Numbered from the stretch's first letter, positions 1 through 8,543 are shown. The stretch: 64,000 bases of DNA from Sphingomonas taxi (GCA_003240625.1 QFMX01000002.1:62001-126000); one strand, 5' to 3'. Notes: generated from the sequence alone by a model not told the origin. A program made the numbers and translations.

Positions 1-793
1 AGTCGGCAGGCTGCCATTCGTCGAGATGCGCGAGCAGTTTCAGCCGGTCGACGTAGAACGGGAAGACGAGGCCGTCGAAACCGGCGGGAGTCGCGGTGGC
101 GGCGATAGCGCAGGCCAGACCGAACGCACCCCAGCCCAGAACGACGCGACGACGGTCGGACGGGGCGGCGACGATCAGCGCTTCGAGGGCGAACACGCCG
201 ACCAGTGCGAGCCCGAACACGAAGCTGCCATGCGCGTTCGCCCATACCAGCATGAGTAAGGCGAAGCCCAACGGCGGCGGTCGGTCGCGCTCGCGTGCGT
301 GCAGCAGGACGATCAGCCAGCCGGCCAGCATCGGCAGCGCGGGGATATGCGGGCGTGCCAGCAACGACGGGAGCAGGCCGGTGACAAGCATCAGTAGCGC
401 GACGATACTGGCGCGTGTGCTCAGCCAGCGGCGGATTTCGTAGGCGACGAGCGCGAACAGCGCGGCCATCGCGGCGCCTATGAGGACGATCAGGCCACTC
501 CAGCCGGCGGCGCGATAACTCGCGTACATCGCCAGTTCGGACAGCCATTCGTGCGCCACCCACGGCCGGCCGGTGGCGGTGAACGAGAACGGGTCGGTGG
601 TCGGGACGCTGGCATGCGCGACGATCCAGGCGCCGGTCGCGAGGTGCCAGCCAGTGTCGCCGTCACGCAGCGCGGTGGGGACTATGATCGTGAACGCGAA
701 CGCGGCGAACGCGGCGAGTAGGGCGAGGGTCGAGCGGGGGATGCCGGTGGGGGCGTCGGGACCGACTGGGGTTGGGGGCGGGGCGCTCGGCAT
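1..793 (-). CDS. Polytopic membrane protein, C-terminus cut by window edge
   Basis: The frame opens at an ATG (complement of 791-793) and stays open to base 1, giving 264 residues of an incomplete protein. Hydrophobic stretches at about residues 23-42, 98-120, 129-147, 151-165, 177-209 and 218-236 indicate a polytopic inner-membrane protein. Near the N-terminus are the motifs DGDTGWHLATGAWI (44-57) and GRPWVAHEWLSE (75-86). I associate such His/Trp-rich first-loop motifs with uncharacterised GT39/GT-C-like membrane proteins, which would mean a lipid-linked sugar donor, but no catalytic residue can be proved from this fragment. It lies downstream of ctaD on the same strand, but a terminator and 661 bp of repeats separate them, so it is probably its own transcription unit. 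Function unassigned. Confidence 0.7.
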   Translation of the reverse strand, partial: MPSAPPPTPVGPDAPTGIPRSTLALLAAFAAFAFTIIVPTALRDGDTGWHLATGAWIVAHASVPTTDPFSFTATGRPWVAHEWLSELAMYASYRAAGWSGLIVLIGAAMAALFALVAYEIRRWLSTRASIVALLMLVTGLLPSLLARPHIPALPMLAGWLIVLLHARERDRPPPLGFALLMLVWANAHGSFVFGLALVGVFALEALIVAAPSDRRRVVLGWGAFGLACAIAATATPAGFDGLVFPFYVDRLKLLAHLDEWQPAD

Positions 794-1010
794 GGAGGCG
801 GGATTAGCGCGATTGTCCTTTGGAATGGTGAATGGGGGGTGGGTTTGCGTTTAGGCTGGGGTCTTGCCTGTGAGCCCGGCCTCTTTCCGTTCCCCAGCCC
901 CTAACCTTCTCTCTAGCCTCTGACCGTCATCCAGGTCCGCTTAGTCACCTCGGCCCCTTCCCGCCGCCCAGTCCCGCCGCCCGAGTCCCCCGGTCACCCA
1001 GCCCTTTCCG

Positions 1011-1092
1011 GTCACCCCAGCGAAAGCTGGGGTCTCCCGCTTGGCGAGCGCGTGGAGTCACAGGGTGAGATCCCAGCTTTTGCTGGGATGAC
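1011..1092. repeat. REP-like inverted repeat
   Basis: Arms 1011-1036 and 1067-1092 are 26 nt long and complementary with three mismatches (core CCCAGC..GCTGGG). The outer ends read GTCA..TGAC, as in the palindromes at 8593, 30836 and 39341. Confidence 0.75.
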
Positions 1093-1148
1093 GGCGGCGG
1101 TGACGGGCGTGCGTGATTATGGGCGTGGGGTGACGTGGAGGGGAGGAC

Positions 1149-1221
1149 GAAGGTGGGAATGACGAAGGTGGGAATGACGGAGGTGGGGATGACGAGCGGA
1201 GAATGACGAGCGGAGAATGAC
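1149..1221. repeat. Minisatellite, 15/14-bp units
   Basis: Two identical 15-bp units GAAGGTGGGAATGAC (1149-1163, 1164-1178), one diverged copy (1179-1193), then two identical 14-bp units GAGCGGAGAATGAC (1194-1207, 1208-1221). All five units end in AATGAC or GATGAC, the same end as the neighbouring palindrome arms. Confidence 0.85.
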
Positions 1222-1327
1222 GCAGGTGCGGACTCCCGCCTCCTTGTTCTCCCGCGAAGGCGGGAGCCCAGGCTGTGTTTCCGCTTTTGCGGAGACACAT
1301 GATCTGGCTCGAAGACGTAATTGAACG

Positions 1328-1355
1328 AAAAACGCCCCGGGTCTCCCCGAGGCGT
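1328..1355 (-). terminator. Rho-independent terminator of ctaC-ctaD
   Basis: On the minus strand CGCCTCGGG, loop GAGA, CCCGGGGCG form a stem (1333-1355) followed at once by TTTTT (1332-1328). It lies about 100 nt after the ctaD stop, in the right orientation to end that transcript. Confidence 0.75.
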
Positions 1356-1375
1356 CTTCGTTTTTGGCTGGCCCC

Positions 1376-1398
1376 GACACGGGAGTAAATCCCGTGTC
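1376..1398. other. Small hairpin after ctaD
   Basis: GACACGGG (1376-1383) and CCCGTGTC (1391-1398) form a perfect 8-bp stem around a 7-nt loop. There is no T-run on either side. It lies between the ctaD stop and the terminator and might stabilise the 3' end. Confidence 0.5.
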
Positions 1399-1454
1399 GT
1401 CGGACGCGGCTTTGCCGCGCCGGCCGGGCGGGGGCCTGATGCCCCTGATCCGCC

Positions 1455-3119
1455 TTAATCGATCTTCGGCAGCGTCTCGAACTGGTGATACGGCGGCGGC
1501 GAGGAGATCGTCCACTCCAGCGTCGTCGCGCCGTCGCCCCAGGGGTTGTCGCCCGCAGGCTTGCCCGCGACCATCGACCAGATCAGGTTGACGAAGAACA
1601 CCACCATGCCCGCGGCCATGATCATGTAGCCGACCGAGGCGACCGTATTCCAATGCTCGTACTGCGGCGTGTAGTCCGGGATACGGCGCGGCATGCCCTG
1701 GAGCCCGAGGAAGTGCATCGGGAAGAACATCACGTTCACGCCGATGAAGAACACCCAGAAATGCAGCTGGCCTAGGAACTCGTTGTACATCTTTCCCGAC
1801 ATCTTCGGGAACCAATAGTAGAACCCGGCGAACAGCGAGAACACCGCACCGAGCGACAGCACGTAGTGGAAATGCGCCACCACGTAATAGGTGTCCTGCA
1901 TGTAATCGTCGATGCCGCCGTTCGCGAGCACCACGCCGGTCACGCCGCCGACGGTGAACATGAAGATGAAGCCGATCGACCACACCATTGGCGTCTTGAA
2001 GGTGAGCGAACCGCCCCACATCGTCGCGATCCACGAGAAGATCTTGATGCCGGTCGGCACCGCGATGACCATCGTCGCCGCGGTGAAGTACATCTTGGTG
2101 TTCACGCTGAGGCCGGTGGTGAACATGTGGTGTGCCCACACGACGAACCCGACGACGCCGATCGCGACCATCGCATACGCCATGCCGAGGTAACCGAAGA
2201 CCGGCTTGCGGCTGAACGTCGAGATGATCTGGCTGACGATGCCGAAGCCCGGCAGGATCATGATGTAGACTTCGGGATGGCCGAAGAACCAGAACAGATG
2301 CTGGTACAGGACGGGATCGCCGCCGCCAGCCGGATCGAAGAAGGTCGTGCCGAAGTTGCGGTCGGTCAGCAGCATCGTGATCGCCGCGGCGAGCACCGGC
2401 AGCGCGAGCAGCAGCAGGAACGCCGTGACGAGCATCGACCACACGAACAGCGGCATCTTGTGCAGCGTCATGCCCGGCGCGCGCATGTTGAAGATCGTCG
2501 TGATGAAGTTGATCGCGCCGAGGATCGACGACGCACCCGCGAGATGGAGCGCGAGGATCGCCATGTCGGTCGACGGTCCGGGCTCGCCGTAGGTCGAGAG
2601 TGGCGCGTAGAGCGTCCAGCCGTTACCCGCGCCGCCGAAGAACGGCGAGGCCAGCAGCAGCGTGAAGGCGGGTATCAGCAGCCAGAACGACACGTTGTTC
2701 ATGCGCGGGAACGCCATGTCCGGCGCGCCGATCATGATCGGGACGAACCAGTTGCCGAAACCGCCGACCATCGCCGGCATGACCATGAAGAACACCATGA
2801 TCAGGCCGTGCGCGGTGATCAGCACGTTCCAGAGATGGAGCGATTCATCGAGGCTGGCGCTGCCACCGTGGAGCATCGACGCCCAGCCCTGGAGATACTG
2901 GATGCCAGGATGCGCGAGTTCGGCGCGCATGAGGCCCGAGACCGAACCGCCGATGATTCCCGCGACGATCGCGAAGATCAGGTACAGCGTACCGATGTCC
3001 TTGTGGTTGGTCGACATGAACCAACGCGCGAAGAAGCCCGGTTTGTGATCGGTATCGTGGTGATGGTCGTGCGCTTCGTGGCTTACGAACGCCGACGGAT
3101 TGAGAGCGGTGTCGGTCAT
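1455..3119 (-). CDS. ctaD: Cytochrome c oxidase subunit I (aa3 type)
   Basis: Catalytic subunit of the inner-membrane aa3 oxidase that reduces O2 and pumps protons. The 554 residues match the family length. Haem a ligands are H104 (TAHGLIMVFF) and H418. H416 is the haem a3 ligand in AHFHYVLS. CuB ligands are H281 (GHPEVY, with the cross-linked Tyr285), H330 and H331. The D-channel entrance D134 (GAPDMAFPRMNN), E283 and the K-channel lysine K359 (PTGIKIFSW) are all present, so this is a fully equipped A-type oxidase. The N-terminus has a His/Asp-rich stretch (residues 14-25). Its ATG follows the ctaC stop by one base, so translation is probably coupled and the ribosome site lies in the end of ctaC. 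The usual downstream ctaB, ctaG and ctaE are not here. Confidence 0.98.
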   Translation of the reverse strand: MTDTALNPSAFVSHEAHDHHHDTDHKPGFFARWFMSTNHKDIGTLYLIFAIVAGIIGGSVSGLMRAELAHPGIQYLQGWASMLHGGSASLDESLHLWNVLITAHGLIMVFFMVMPAMVGGFGNWFVPIMIGAPDMAFPRMNNVSFWLLIPAFTLLLASPFFGGAGNGWTLYAPLSTYGEPGPSTDMAILALHLAGASSILGAINFITTIFNMRAPGMTLHKMPLFVWSMLVTAFLLLLALPVLAAAITMLLTDRNFGTTFFDPAGGGDPVLYQHLFWFFGHPEVYIMILPGFGIVSQIISTFSRKPVFGYLGMAYAMVAIGVVGFVVWAHHMFTTGLSVNTKMYFTAATMVIAVPTGIKIFSWIATMWGGSLTFKTPMVWSIGFIFMFTVGGVTGVVLANGGIDDYMQDTYYVVAHFHYVLSLGAVFSLFAGFYYWFPKMSGKMYNEFLGQLHFWVFFIGVNVMFFPMHFLGLQGMPRRIPDYTPQYEHWNTVASVGYMIMAAGMVVFFVNLIWSMVAGKPAGDNPWGDGATTLEWTISSPPPYHQFETLPKID

Positions 3120-3120
3120 C

Positions 3121-4314
3121 TTAGAGTCCCGCGTTGCCGGCGCCGGCCGGGTTTGAGGTGGCGCCCTGCGTCGTCGCGGGGGCTGCGGTGGTCACGTTCT
3201 CGACCGGGCCGGTGGCGTTGGCGGTTTCCGCCGCCTCCTCGACCTTCGCCGCGGAGCCGTCGGCGCCGGGCTGCGGGATGACCTTGTCGGAGGCCTTGCC
3301 GGGGGTCGGCATCGTGCCGCCCTTGGCGCGGACCCACGCCGCATATTCGGCGGGCGGAACCGCCTCGACCGCGATCGGCATATAGCCGTGGCGCGCGCCG
3401 CACAGTTCGGAGCACTGGCCGAAATACAGGCCGGGCTTGTCGATCGTGAAGCTGGTCTCGTTCAGGCGACCCGGGATCGCGTCGAGCTTGATCCAGAACG
3501 CCGGGACCGCCCAGCTGTGGATCACGTCGTTCGACGTCGTGATCAGGCGGATCGGCACGCCGACCGGGAGGACGATGCGGTTGTCGGTCGCGAGCAGCGC
3601 CGGGCCGTCGGCATCGGTACGGGCGCGCTCGCCGGCGGCGACCTCACCCTTTTCCTTCAGCATGTTGGCGGTGATCTCGAAGCCGCCATTGTCCGGATAT
3701 TGATAGGTCCAATACCATTGGTTGCCGATCGCCTTCAGCGTCACTGCACCCGATGGCGCCGGCTTGAACTGCGCCTGGAGCAGCCCGATCGAGGGGACGG
3801 CGATCAGGACGAGGATCACGACCGGCGCAAGCGTCCAGATGATCTCGATGACGGTGTTGTGCGACGTCTTCGACGCAACCGGGTTGCGTGCCTTGCGATA
3901 GCGGAACGACACCCAGAACAGCAGCGCGAGAACGAACAGCGAGATGATCGTGATGGTCGGCACCAGGATCGAATTGTGCATCCAGTGCGCGAACTGACCG
4001 TTCTTGGTCACCTGCGGCTGGAGCCCGAACAGGCCGTCGGTCGGCTGGCCGATCATCGGCTTGGCCGTCATCGCCGGCGCACCGTCCATCGCGAGTTCGG
4101 GGCTGGACGGGTTGGCGGTCGGTGTCGCGGCCGATGTGGTCGGCGCGGTGTTGGAGACACCACCCGGCGCTGCCGCGGCCTGCGGTGCTGGTGCCGCTGC
4201 TGGCGTGCTCGTCGGCGTGCTTGCAGGCTGGGCCGCATGCCCGGCGACACCACCGAGACTCGCCAGTGCGAGCCCCGCTGCCATCGCAAATCCTCTCATC
4301 CCCATCTTGCGCAT
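3121..4314 (-). CDS. ctaC: Cytochrome c oxidase subunit II
   Basis: Subunit II accepts electrons from cytochrome c through the binuclear CuA centre. All CuA ligands are visible: H266 (DVIHSWAVP), C301, E303, C305, H309 and M312 in GQCSELCGARHGYM. An N-terminal signal sequence (about 1-27) is followed by an Ala/Pro/Thr-rich low-complexity stretch (about 28-75) before two transmembrane helices (about 115-137 and 158-178). The C-terminus carries an Ala/Thr-rich tail of about 60 residues. At 397 residues it is roughly 100 longer than typical subunit II, all of it in these two low-complexity parts. First gene of a ctaC-ctaD operon, divergent from pyrE across a 246-bp gap that must hold both promoters. 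Confidence 0.97.
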   Translation of the reverse strand: MRKMGMRGFAMAAGLALASLGGVAGHAAQPASTPTSTPAAAPAPQAAAAPGGVSNTAPTTSAATPTANPSSPELAMDGAPAMTAKPMIGQPTDGLFGLQPQVTKNGQFAHWMHNSILVPTITIISLFVLALLFWVSFRYRKARNPVASKTSHNTVIEIIWTLAPVVILVLIAVPSIGLLQAQFKPAPSGAVTLKAIGNQWYWTYQYPDNGGFEITANMLKEKGEVAAGERARTDADGPALLATDNRIVLPVGVPIRLITTSNDVIHSWAVPAFWIKLDAIPGRLNETSFTIDKPGLYFGQCSELCGARHGYMPIAVEAVPPAEYAAWVRAKGGTMPTPGKASDKVIPQPGADGSAAKVEEAAETANATGPVENVTTAAPATTQGATSNPAGAGNAGL

Positions 4315-4560
4315 CGTTATTCTTGACCCCGGTTTATAGCGAACCCGATATCACGGACGCGCGGATGTCTGCTTATCATTTGGCAGGAGCTATACCCAGC
4401 GGGGGGGCTCGCCTCAAGCATTGTCTCTAACCATCGCTTCGACCCTTCGTCAGGATGGCGGGCTGGGGTGACGTGTGATGCCTGGAGCGACGGTTGTCGT
4501 TGCGTGGCCCCGGGTGCGCCCGTATCAGCGCGGGCAGACCTTTTGGAGCGATGACCCGCG

Positions 4561-5145
4561 ATGACCGAAGACGACGTGCTCGCCGAATTCCGTGCTGCCG
4601 AGGCGCTGCTCGAAGGGCATTTCATCCTGTCCTCGGGGCTTCGCAGTTCGCGCTACCTGCAATGCGCGCGGGTCTTGATGGACCCGGCCCGTGGCGCGCG
4701 GTTGTCGGAAGCGCTGGTGGCATCGATTCCGGCGGAGTTGCGCGCGCAGATCGATATCGTGGTCTCGCCGGCGATGGGCGGCGTGATCGCCGGCCACGAA
4801 ATGGGCCGCGCGCTCGGTGTCGAGGCGGTATTCCTCGAGCGGCCCGACGGCGTGTTCGAACTGCGCCGCGGGTTCCGACTTTCGCCTGGCCAGCGCGTGC
4901 TGATGATGGAGGACGTCGTCACCACCGGGCTGTCGTCGCGCGAGGCGATCGCTGCGATCGGGCGCGCGGGCGGCGTGACGATCGCCGCGGCATCGCTGGT
5001 GGATCGCTCGAACGGGACGGCGGACCTGGGCGTGCCGTTCTTCCCGCTGATCCGGCTCGACGTGCCGACCTATCCGGCGAATGCGCTGCCACCCGAACTG
5101 GCCGCGATCCCGGCGATTAAGCCCGGCAGCAGGGCGGCGCTATGA
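4561..5145 (+). CDS. pyrE: Orotate phosphoribosyltransferase
   Basis: Converts orotate and PRPP to orotidine 5'-monophosphate in de novo pyrimidine synthesis (cytosol). The PRPP-binding motif VLMMEDVVTTGLSS is clear in the middle of the protein, and FILSSGLRSSRYLQC near residues 21-35 is the usual orotate-side start of the fold. At 194 residues it is slightly short but complete. The start ATG has an upstream out-of-frame ATG 10 nt before it. The last bases overlap pdxJ by 4 nt (ATGA), so the two are translationally coupled. Confidence 0.96.
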   Translation: MTEDDVLAEFRAAEALLEGHFILSSGLRSSRYLQCARVLMDPARGARLSEALVASIPAELRAQIDIVVSPAMGGVIAGHEMGRALGVEAVFLERPDGVFELRRGFRLSPGQRVLMMEDVVTTGLSSREAIAAIGRAGGVTIAAASLVDRSNGTADLGVPFFPLIRLDVPTYPANALPPELAAIPAIKPGSRAAL

Positions 5146-5882
5146 GCCCCGCCGGCAACGACCACCTCCGCCTCGGCGTCAACATCGACCACGTCGCGAC
5201 CGTGCGGAATGCGCGAGGGGCTGGCTATCCGGATCCGGTGCGCGCGGCTCTGGTCGCGGCGGCGGCAGGGGCGGACGGGATCACCGCGCATCTGCGCGAG
5301 GATCGGCGGCACATCACCGATGACGACATCGCGCGATTGTCGGCCGAGCTGACGATCCCGCTCAACCTGGAGATGGCGGCGACCGACGAGATGCTCGGCA
5401 TCGCATTGCGTCACAAGCCGCACGCTGCGTGCATCGTGCCGGAGAAGCGCGAGGAGCTGACCACCGAGGGCGGGCTCGACGTTGCCGGGCATTACGACCG
5501 GATGGCGCGGCTGGTCGATGCGCTTGCGGGAGCGGGCATCCGCGTGTCGCTGTTCATCGAACCGGCCGCGCGGCAGATCGAGGCGGCGGTGCGGCTCAAG
5601 GTGCCGGTAATCGAACTTCACACCGGGCTGTATGCGGAGCTATCGGGCGAGGCGCAGACGGTGGAGCTGCGCCGGCTGACCGATGCGGCGGCACTGGCGG
5701 CGAAGAACGGTATCGAGGTGCACGCGGGGCATGGCCTGACCTACGACAACGTCGCGCCGATCGCGGCTATCCGGCAGGTGCGGGAGCTGAACATCGGGCA
5801 TTTCCTGGTCGGGGAGGCGCTGTTCGTCGGGCTCGGCGAGGCGGTTCGGTTGATGCGCGAGGCTATGGATGCGGCGCGGTAG
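5142..5882 (+). CDS. pdxJ: Pyridoxine 5'-phosphate synthase
   Basis: Condenses 1-deoxy-D-xylulose 5-phosphate with 3-amino-2-oxopropyl phosphate to make pyridoxine 5'-phosphate (vitamin B6). The N-terminal signature LGVNIDHVATVRNARG, the central EKREELTTEGGLD and the C-terminal GHFLVGEALFVGL are textbook PdxJ. Length of 246 residues fits a single TIM barrel. ATG overlaps the pyrE stop by 4 nt. It is followed by a 135-bp inverted-repeat element and then acpS. Confidence 0.97.
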   Translation: MSPAGNDHLRLGVNIDHVATVRNARGAGYPDPVRAALVAAAAGADGITAHLREDRRHITDDDIARLSAELTIPLNLEMAATDEMLGIALRHKPHAACIVPEKREELTTEGGLDVAGHYDRMARLVDALAGAGIRVSLFIEPAARQIEAAVRLKVPVIELHTGLYAELSGEAQTVELRRLTDAAALAAKNGIEVHAGHGLTYDNVAPIAAIRQVRELNIGHFLVGEALFVGLGEAVRLMREAMDAAR

Positions 5883-5891
5883 GCAGGAAGG

Positions 5892-6026
5892 TTTGTTCAC
5901 GCGGAGACGCGGAGACGCGGAGCAGAAGGGAGCTTCCGCGCTCCGTTCGATCGGCCCTCTCTACTATGCTACGCCGCACTTGCGGCTTTCAAACTCTCCG
6001 CGTCTCCGCGTCTCCGCGCGAACAAA
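5892..6026. repeat. 135-bp element with 31-bp inverted ends
   Basis: Arms 5892-5922 and 5996-6026 are 31 nt, complementary at 30 positions. Each arm contains three tandem GCGGAGAC-type units. The 73-nt interior has no ORF. It fills almost the whole pdxJ-acpS gap (stop at 5882, start at 6057), so any transcript reading through must cross a very stable stem. Confidence 0.9.
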
Positions 6027-6056
6027 TTCTTTTGTCTTCCGACTCCAGGCGTCGCG

Positions 6057-6491
6057 ATGATTATCGGGCTCGGGTCCGACCTGTGCAACATCGAGCGGAT
6101 CGCAGCGTCGGTCGAGCGGTTCGGCGAGCGGTTCGAGCAGCGGGTGTTTACCGATGTCGAGCGGGCGAAGGCGGCGCGGCGGCCGTTCACCAAGGCGGGG
6201 ACGCTGGCGAAGCGGTTTGCCGCCAAGGAGGCGTTTTCGAAGGCGGTCGGCACCGGGTTTCGCGCGGGCGTCTTCATGCGTGACATCGGCGTGGTCAACG
6301 CACGCAGTGGCGCACCTACCTTGGCGCTGACCGGGGGCGCCAAAGCGAGGCTTGACGCGTTGACCCCCGAAGGCCACGCCGCGCGCGTGCATTTGACGAT
6401 GACCGATGATCATCCGTGGGCGCAGGCCTTCGTGATCATCGAAGCTATACCTCTGATATCCCCGGACACGAGCCTGGATATGAATCGATGA
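6057..6491 (+). CDS. acpS: Holo-[acyl-carrier-protein] synthase
   Basis: Transfers 4'-phosphopantetheine from CoA to apo-ACP, activating fatty acid synthesis. The N-terminus MIIGLGSDLCNIERI contains the Mg-binding Asp (D8), and RFAAKEAFSKAVGTG holds the second metal and CoA site. At 144 residues it has the usual AcpS length plus a short tail. CAGG about 7 nt upstream may serve as ribosome site. Its stop overlaps the lepB start as ATGA. Confidence 0.96.
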   Translation: MIIGLGSDLCNIERIAASVERFGERFEQRVFTDVERAKAARRPFTKAGTLAKRFAAKEAFSKAVGTGFRAGVFMRDIGVVNARSGAPTLALTGGAKARLDALTPEGHAARVHLTMTDDHPWAQAFVIIEAIPLISPDTSLDMNR

Positions 6492-7468
6492 AGGACGCGG
6501 CGTTGGACGGCAACGAGTTCCAGGAAAAGCCCCTCGCGCAGACGACTGCTGTCGACACCGCGCCACCGGCCGGCACCACGTCTGAAACGACCCGCCGCCG
6601 CGGCACCGATTGGTGGGGCGAGGTGAAGGGGATTTTCTGGCTGATCCTAGTGGTGCTCGGCTTCCACAGCTTCATCGCCAAGCCCTTCTACATTCCCAGC
6701 GAATCGATGTTGCCGGGCCTCCGCATCGGCGACCGGCTGGTGGTGACCAAGTTCGCATACGGCTGGTCGTTCGTGTCGCCGACGATTCCCAACCCGGTCG
6801 CGATCTTCAAGGGCGTCGTGCTGCGCCAGCAGGAAGACAGCTGGAGCGTGTCTCTGCCGTTCATTCACGGCCGCTTGTTCGGCTCGCTGCCGACGCGCGG
6901 CGACGTGGTGATCGTGACGCCACCGGGCACGCATAACGACTATATCAAGCGCGTCATCGGCCTGCCCGGCGACAGACTGGCTGTGCGCGGGGGGATCGTG
7001 TTCCTCAACGGCGTCGCGGTGAAGCGCGGTCCGCTGCACGACACGCTGATCCCGGTCGATACCAACAGCCCGTGCAGCGAGATCGACTATCCCGGCGCGC
7101 GCGAGACGCTGCCCGACGGTCGCGCGATGTGCCGCCTGCCAACCTATACCGAGACCCTGCCCAACGGTCGCCGCTACGAGACGATCGATCTCGAATCGGA
7201 CAGCCAGGGCGACAATTTCGCGGAGATCACGATCCCCGCGAACCATGTCTTTCTGATGGGCGATAACCGCGATCGCTCCGCCGACAGCCGGTTCGCGCTC
7301 AGCCAGCTCGGGCTCGGCGGGCCGGTGCCGTACGAGAATCTCGGCGGGCGTGCGGAGTTCATTACTTTCAGCCTCGACGGCGATGCGACGTTCAATCCAC
7401 TGACCTGGTGGGGATCGCTGCGGCCGGATCGCGCCGGCACCTCGTTGCATCCCGCCAAGGCCGATTGA
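6488..7468 (+). CDS. lepB: Signal peptidase I
   Basis: Inner-membrane protease that removes signal peptides of secreted proteins. From the ATG that overlaps the acpS stop the protein has 326 residues: a cytoplasmic head, one transmembrane helix (about 49-65), then the periplasmic catalytic domain. The nucleophile S73 is in YIPSESMLPG, the general-base K154 in DYIKRVIGLPGD, and box E reads MGDNRDRSADSR. A further upstream in-frame start exists but would lie inside acpS, so the ATGA start is preferred. Confidence 0.96.
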   Translation: MKDAALDGNEFQEKPLAQTTAVDTAPPAGTTSETTRRRGTDWWGEVKGIFWLILVVLGFHSFIAKPFYIPSESMLPGLRIGDRLVVTKFAYGWSFVSPTIPNPVAIFKGVVLRQQEDSWSVSLPFIHGRLFGSLPTRGDVVIVTPPGTHNDYIKRVIGLPGDRLAVRGGIVFLNGVAVKRGPLHDTLIPVDTNSPCSEIDYPGARETLPDGRAMCRLPTYTETLPNGRRYETIDLESDSQGDNFAEITIPANHVFLMGDNRDRSADSRFALSQLGLGGPVPYENLGGRAEFITFSLDGDATFNPLTWWGSLRPDRAGTSLHPAKAD

Positions 7469-7469
7469 G

Positions 7470-8543
7470 GTGGCCGACGACAAAGCCGTCACCGAACTCA
7501 GCCCGGTCGAGATGCGCGATCCGTTCCTGCGCAAGGAACTGAAGCGCGCGATCATCTGGCTCGGGCTCGCCTGCGTGATCGCGCTGCTGATCGTGCTGGT
7601 GCAGCCGTTGCTGATCATCTTTGCCGGCGTCGTGTTCGCGGCTTTGCTCGATGGCGGCGTGCGGCTGCTCGGACGGGTGCTGCCGATCGGGCGCGGTTGG
7701 CGGCTGCTGATCGTCGTGCTGCTGACGTTCGCGTTCCTGGTCGGCACCTTCGTGCTGACCGGTGTGCAGGTGACCGAACAGGTGACCCAGCTGCGCTCGA
7801 CGCTGGAGACGCAAGCCAATCGCTTCACCGGCTATCTGACGTCGCAAGGCCTCATGCCAGGCGCGTCGGACGTCAACGGGATCGTCAAGCAGGCGCTCGG
7901 CTCGGTCGGGCGGGTGACATCATGGGTCGGCACCGCGATCGGCGCGCTGACCAGCATGTTCATGATCTTGATCCTCGGACTGTTCATCGCGATGGATCCG
8001 GGGACGTATTCGCGCGGGCTCCAGTGGATGGTGCCGATCGACCTGCGTCCCGAATTCGCCAAGACGCTGGTCAAGATGGGCGACACGTTGCGCAAGCTGC
8101 TCGCCGGGCGCCTGCTGGGCATGGCGGTGGAGGGTGTCGCGACGGGTATCGCGCTGACGATCGGTGGCGTGCCGATGGCGATGCTGCTCGGCATCATCGC
8201 GGGTATCTTGGCGTTCATCCCGAATGTCGGCGCGATCGTGACCGGCGTGCTGATGGTCGCGGTCGGGTTCAGCGCGGGCGTCGATACGGGGTATTGGGCG
8301 ATCGGCACGTATTTGATCGTGCAGACGATCGACGGATACGTGATCGTGCCGATGGTGGCGAAGCGCACGGTCGACCTACCGCCGGCGCTGACGTTGGGCG
8401 CGCAGATCCTGGCGAGCGCGCTGTTCGGGATATTGGGGCTGGCGCTCGCCGATCCGATGACCGCGATGCTGAAGACGGCCTTGGAGCGGCGGTCGGCGCG
8501 GGAAGAGGAGAAGGCCGAGGCGGGTGGTGAGGCTACGGCCTAA
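7470..8543 (+). CDS. AI-2E family transporter (PerM-like permease)
   Basis: 357-residue polytopic membrane protein with paired hydrophobic segments at the N-terminus (about 25-90), a soluble stretch rich in helices (about 95-150) and the characteristic C-terminal helices with GIIAGILAFIPNVGAIVTG and a DGYVIVPMV motif. This is the architecture of the AI-2 exporter/PerM family, whose substrates vary and mostly are unknown. GTG start one base after the lepB stop, so it is in the same operon. The C-terminus is an acidic, Arg-rich tail. In many alphaproteobacteria lepB is followed by rnc and era instead. Confidence 0.85.
   Translation: MADDKAVTELSPVEMRDPFLRKELKRAIIWLGLACVIALLIVLVQPLLIIFAGVVFAALLDGGVRLLGRVLPIGRGWRLLIVVLLTFAFLVGTFVLTGVQVTEQVTQLRSTLETQANRFTGYLTSQGLMPGASDVNGIVKQALGSVGRVTSWVGTAIGALTSMFMILILGLFIAMDPGTYSRGLQWMVPIDLRPEFAKTLVKMGDTLRKLLAGRLLGMAVEGVATGIALTIGGVPMAMLLGIIAGILAFIPNVGAIVTGVLMVAVGFSAGVDTGYWAIGTYLIVQTIDGYVIVPMVAKRTVDLPPALTLGAQILASALFGILGLALADPMTAMLKTALERRSAREEEKAEAGGEATA

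Larger units (their letters stand above)
794..1454. other. 661-bp repeat-rich gap downstream of ctaD
   Basis: No convincing gene lies here. The stretch holds a 26-bp-arm palindrome (1011-1092), a minisatellite (1149-1221), a half palindrome with the CCCGCGAAGGCGGG core near 1249-1270, and two hairpins just downstream of the ctaD stop (1328-1355 and 1376-1398). The ORFs crossing it show no domain and are made of repeat sequence. Confidence 0.6.

Noticed and set aside
1149..1221. Short direct repeats as a possible CRISPR array
   Set aside because: Units are contiguous without spacers, so this is a minisatellite.
1866..3281. 471-residue plus-strand ORF opposite ctaD and ctaC
   Set aside because: Arg/His/Asp-rich shadow of a high-GC gene; ctaD is certain on the other strand.
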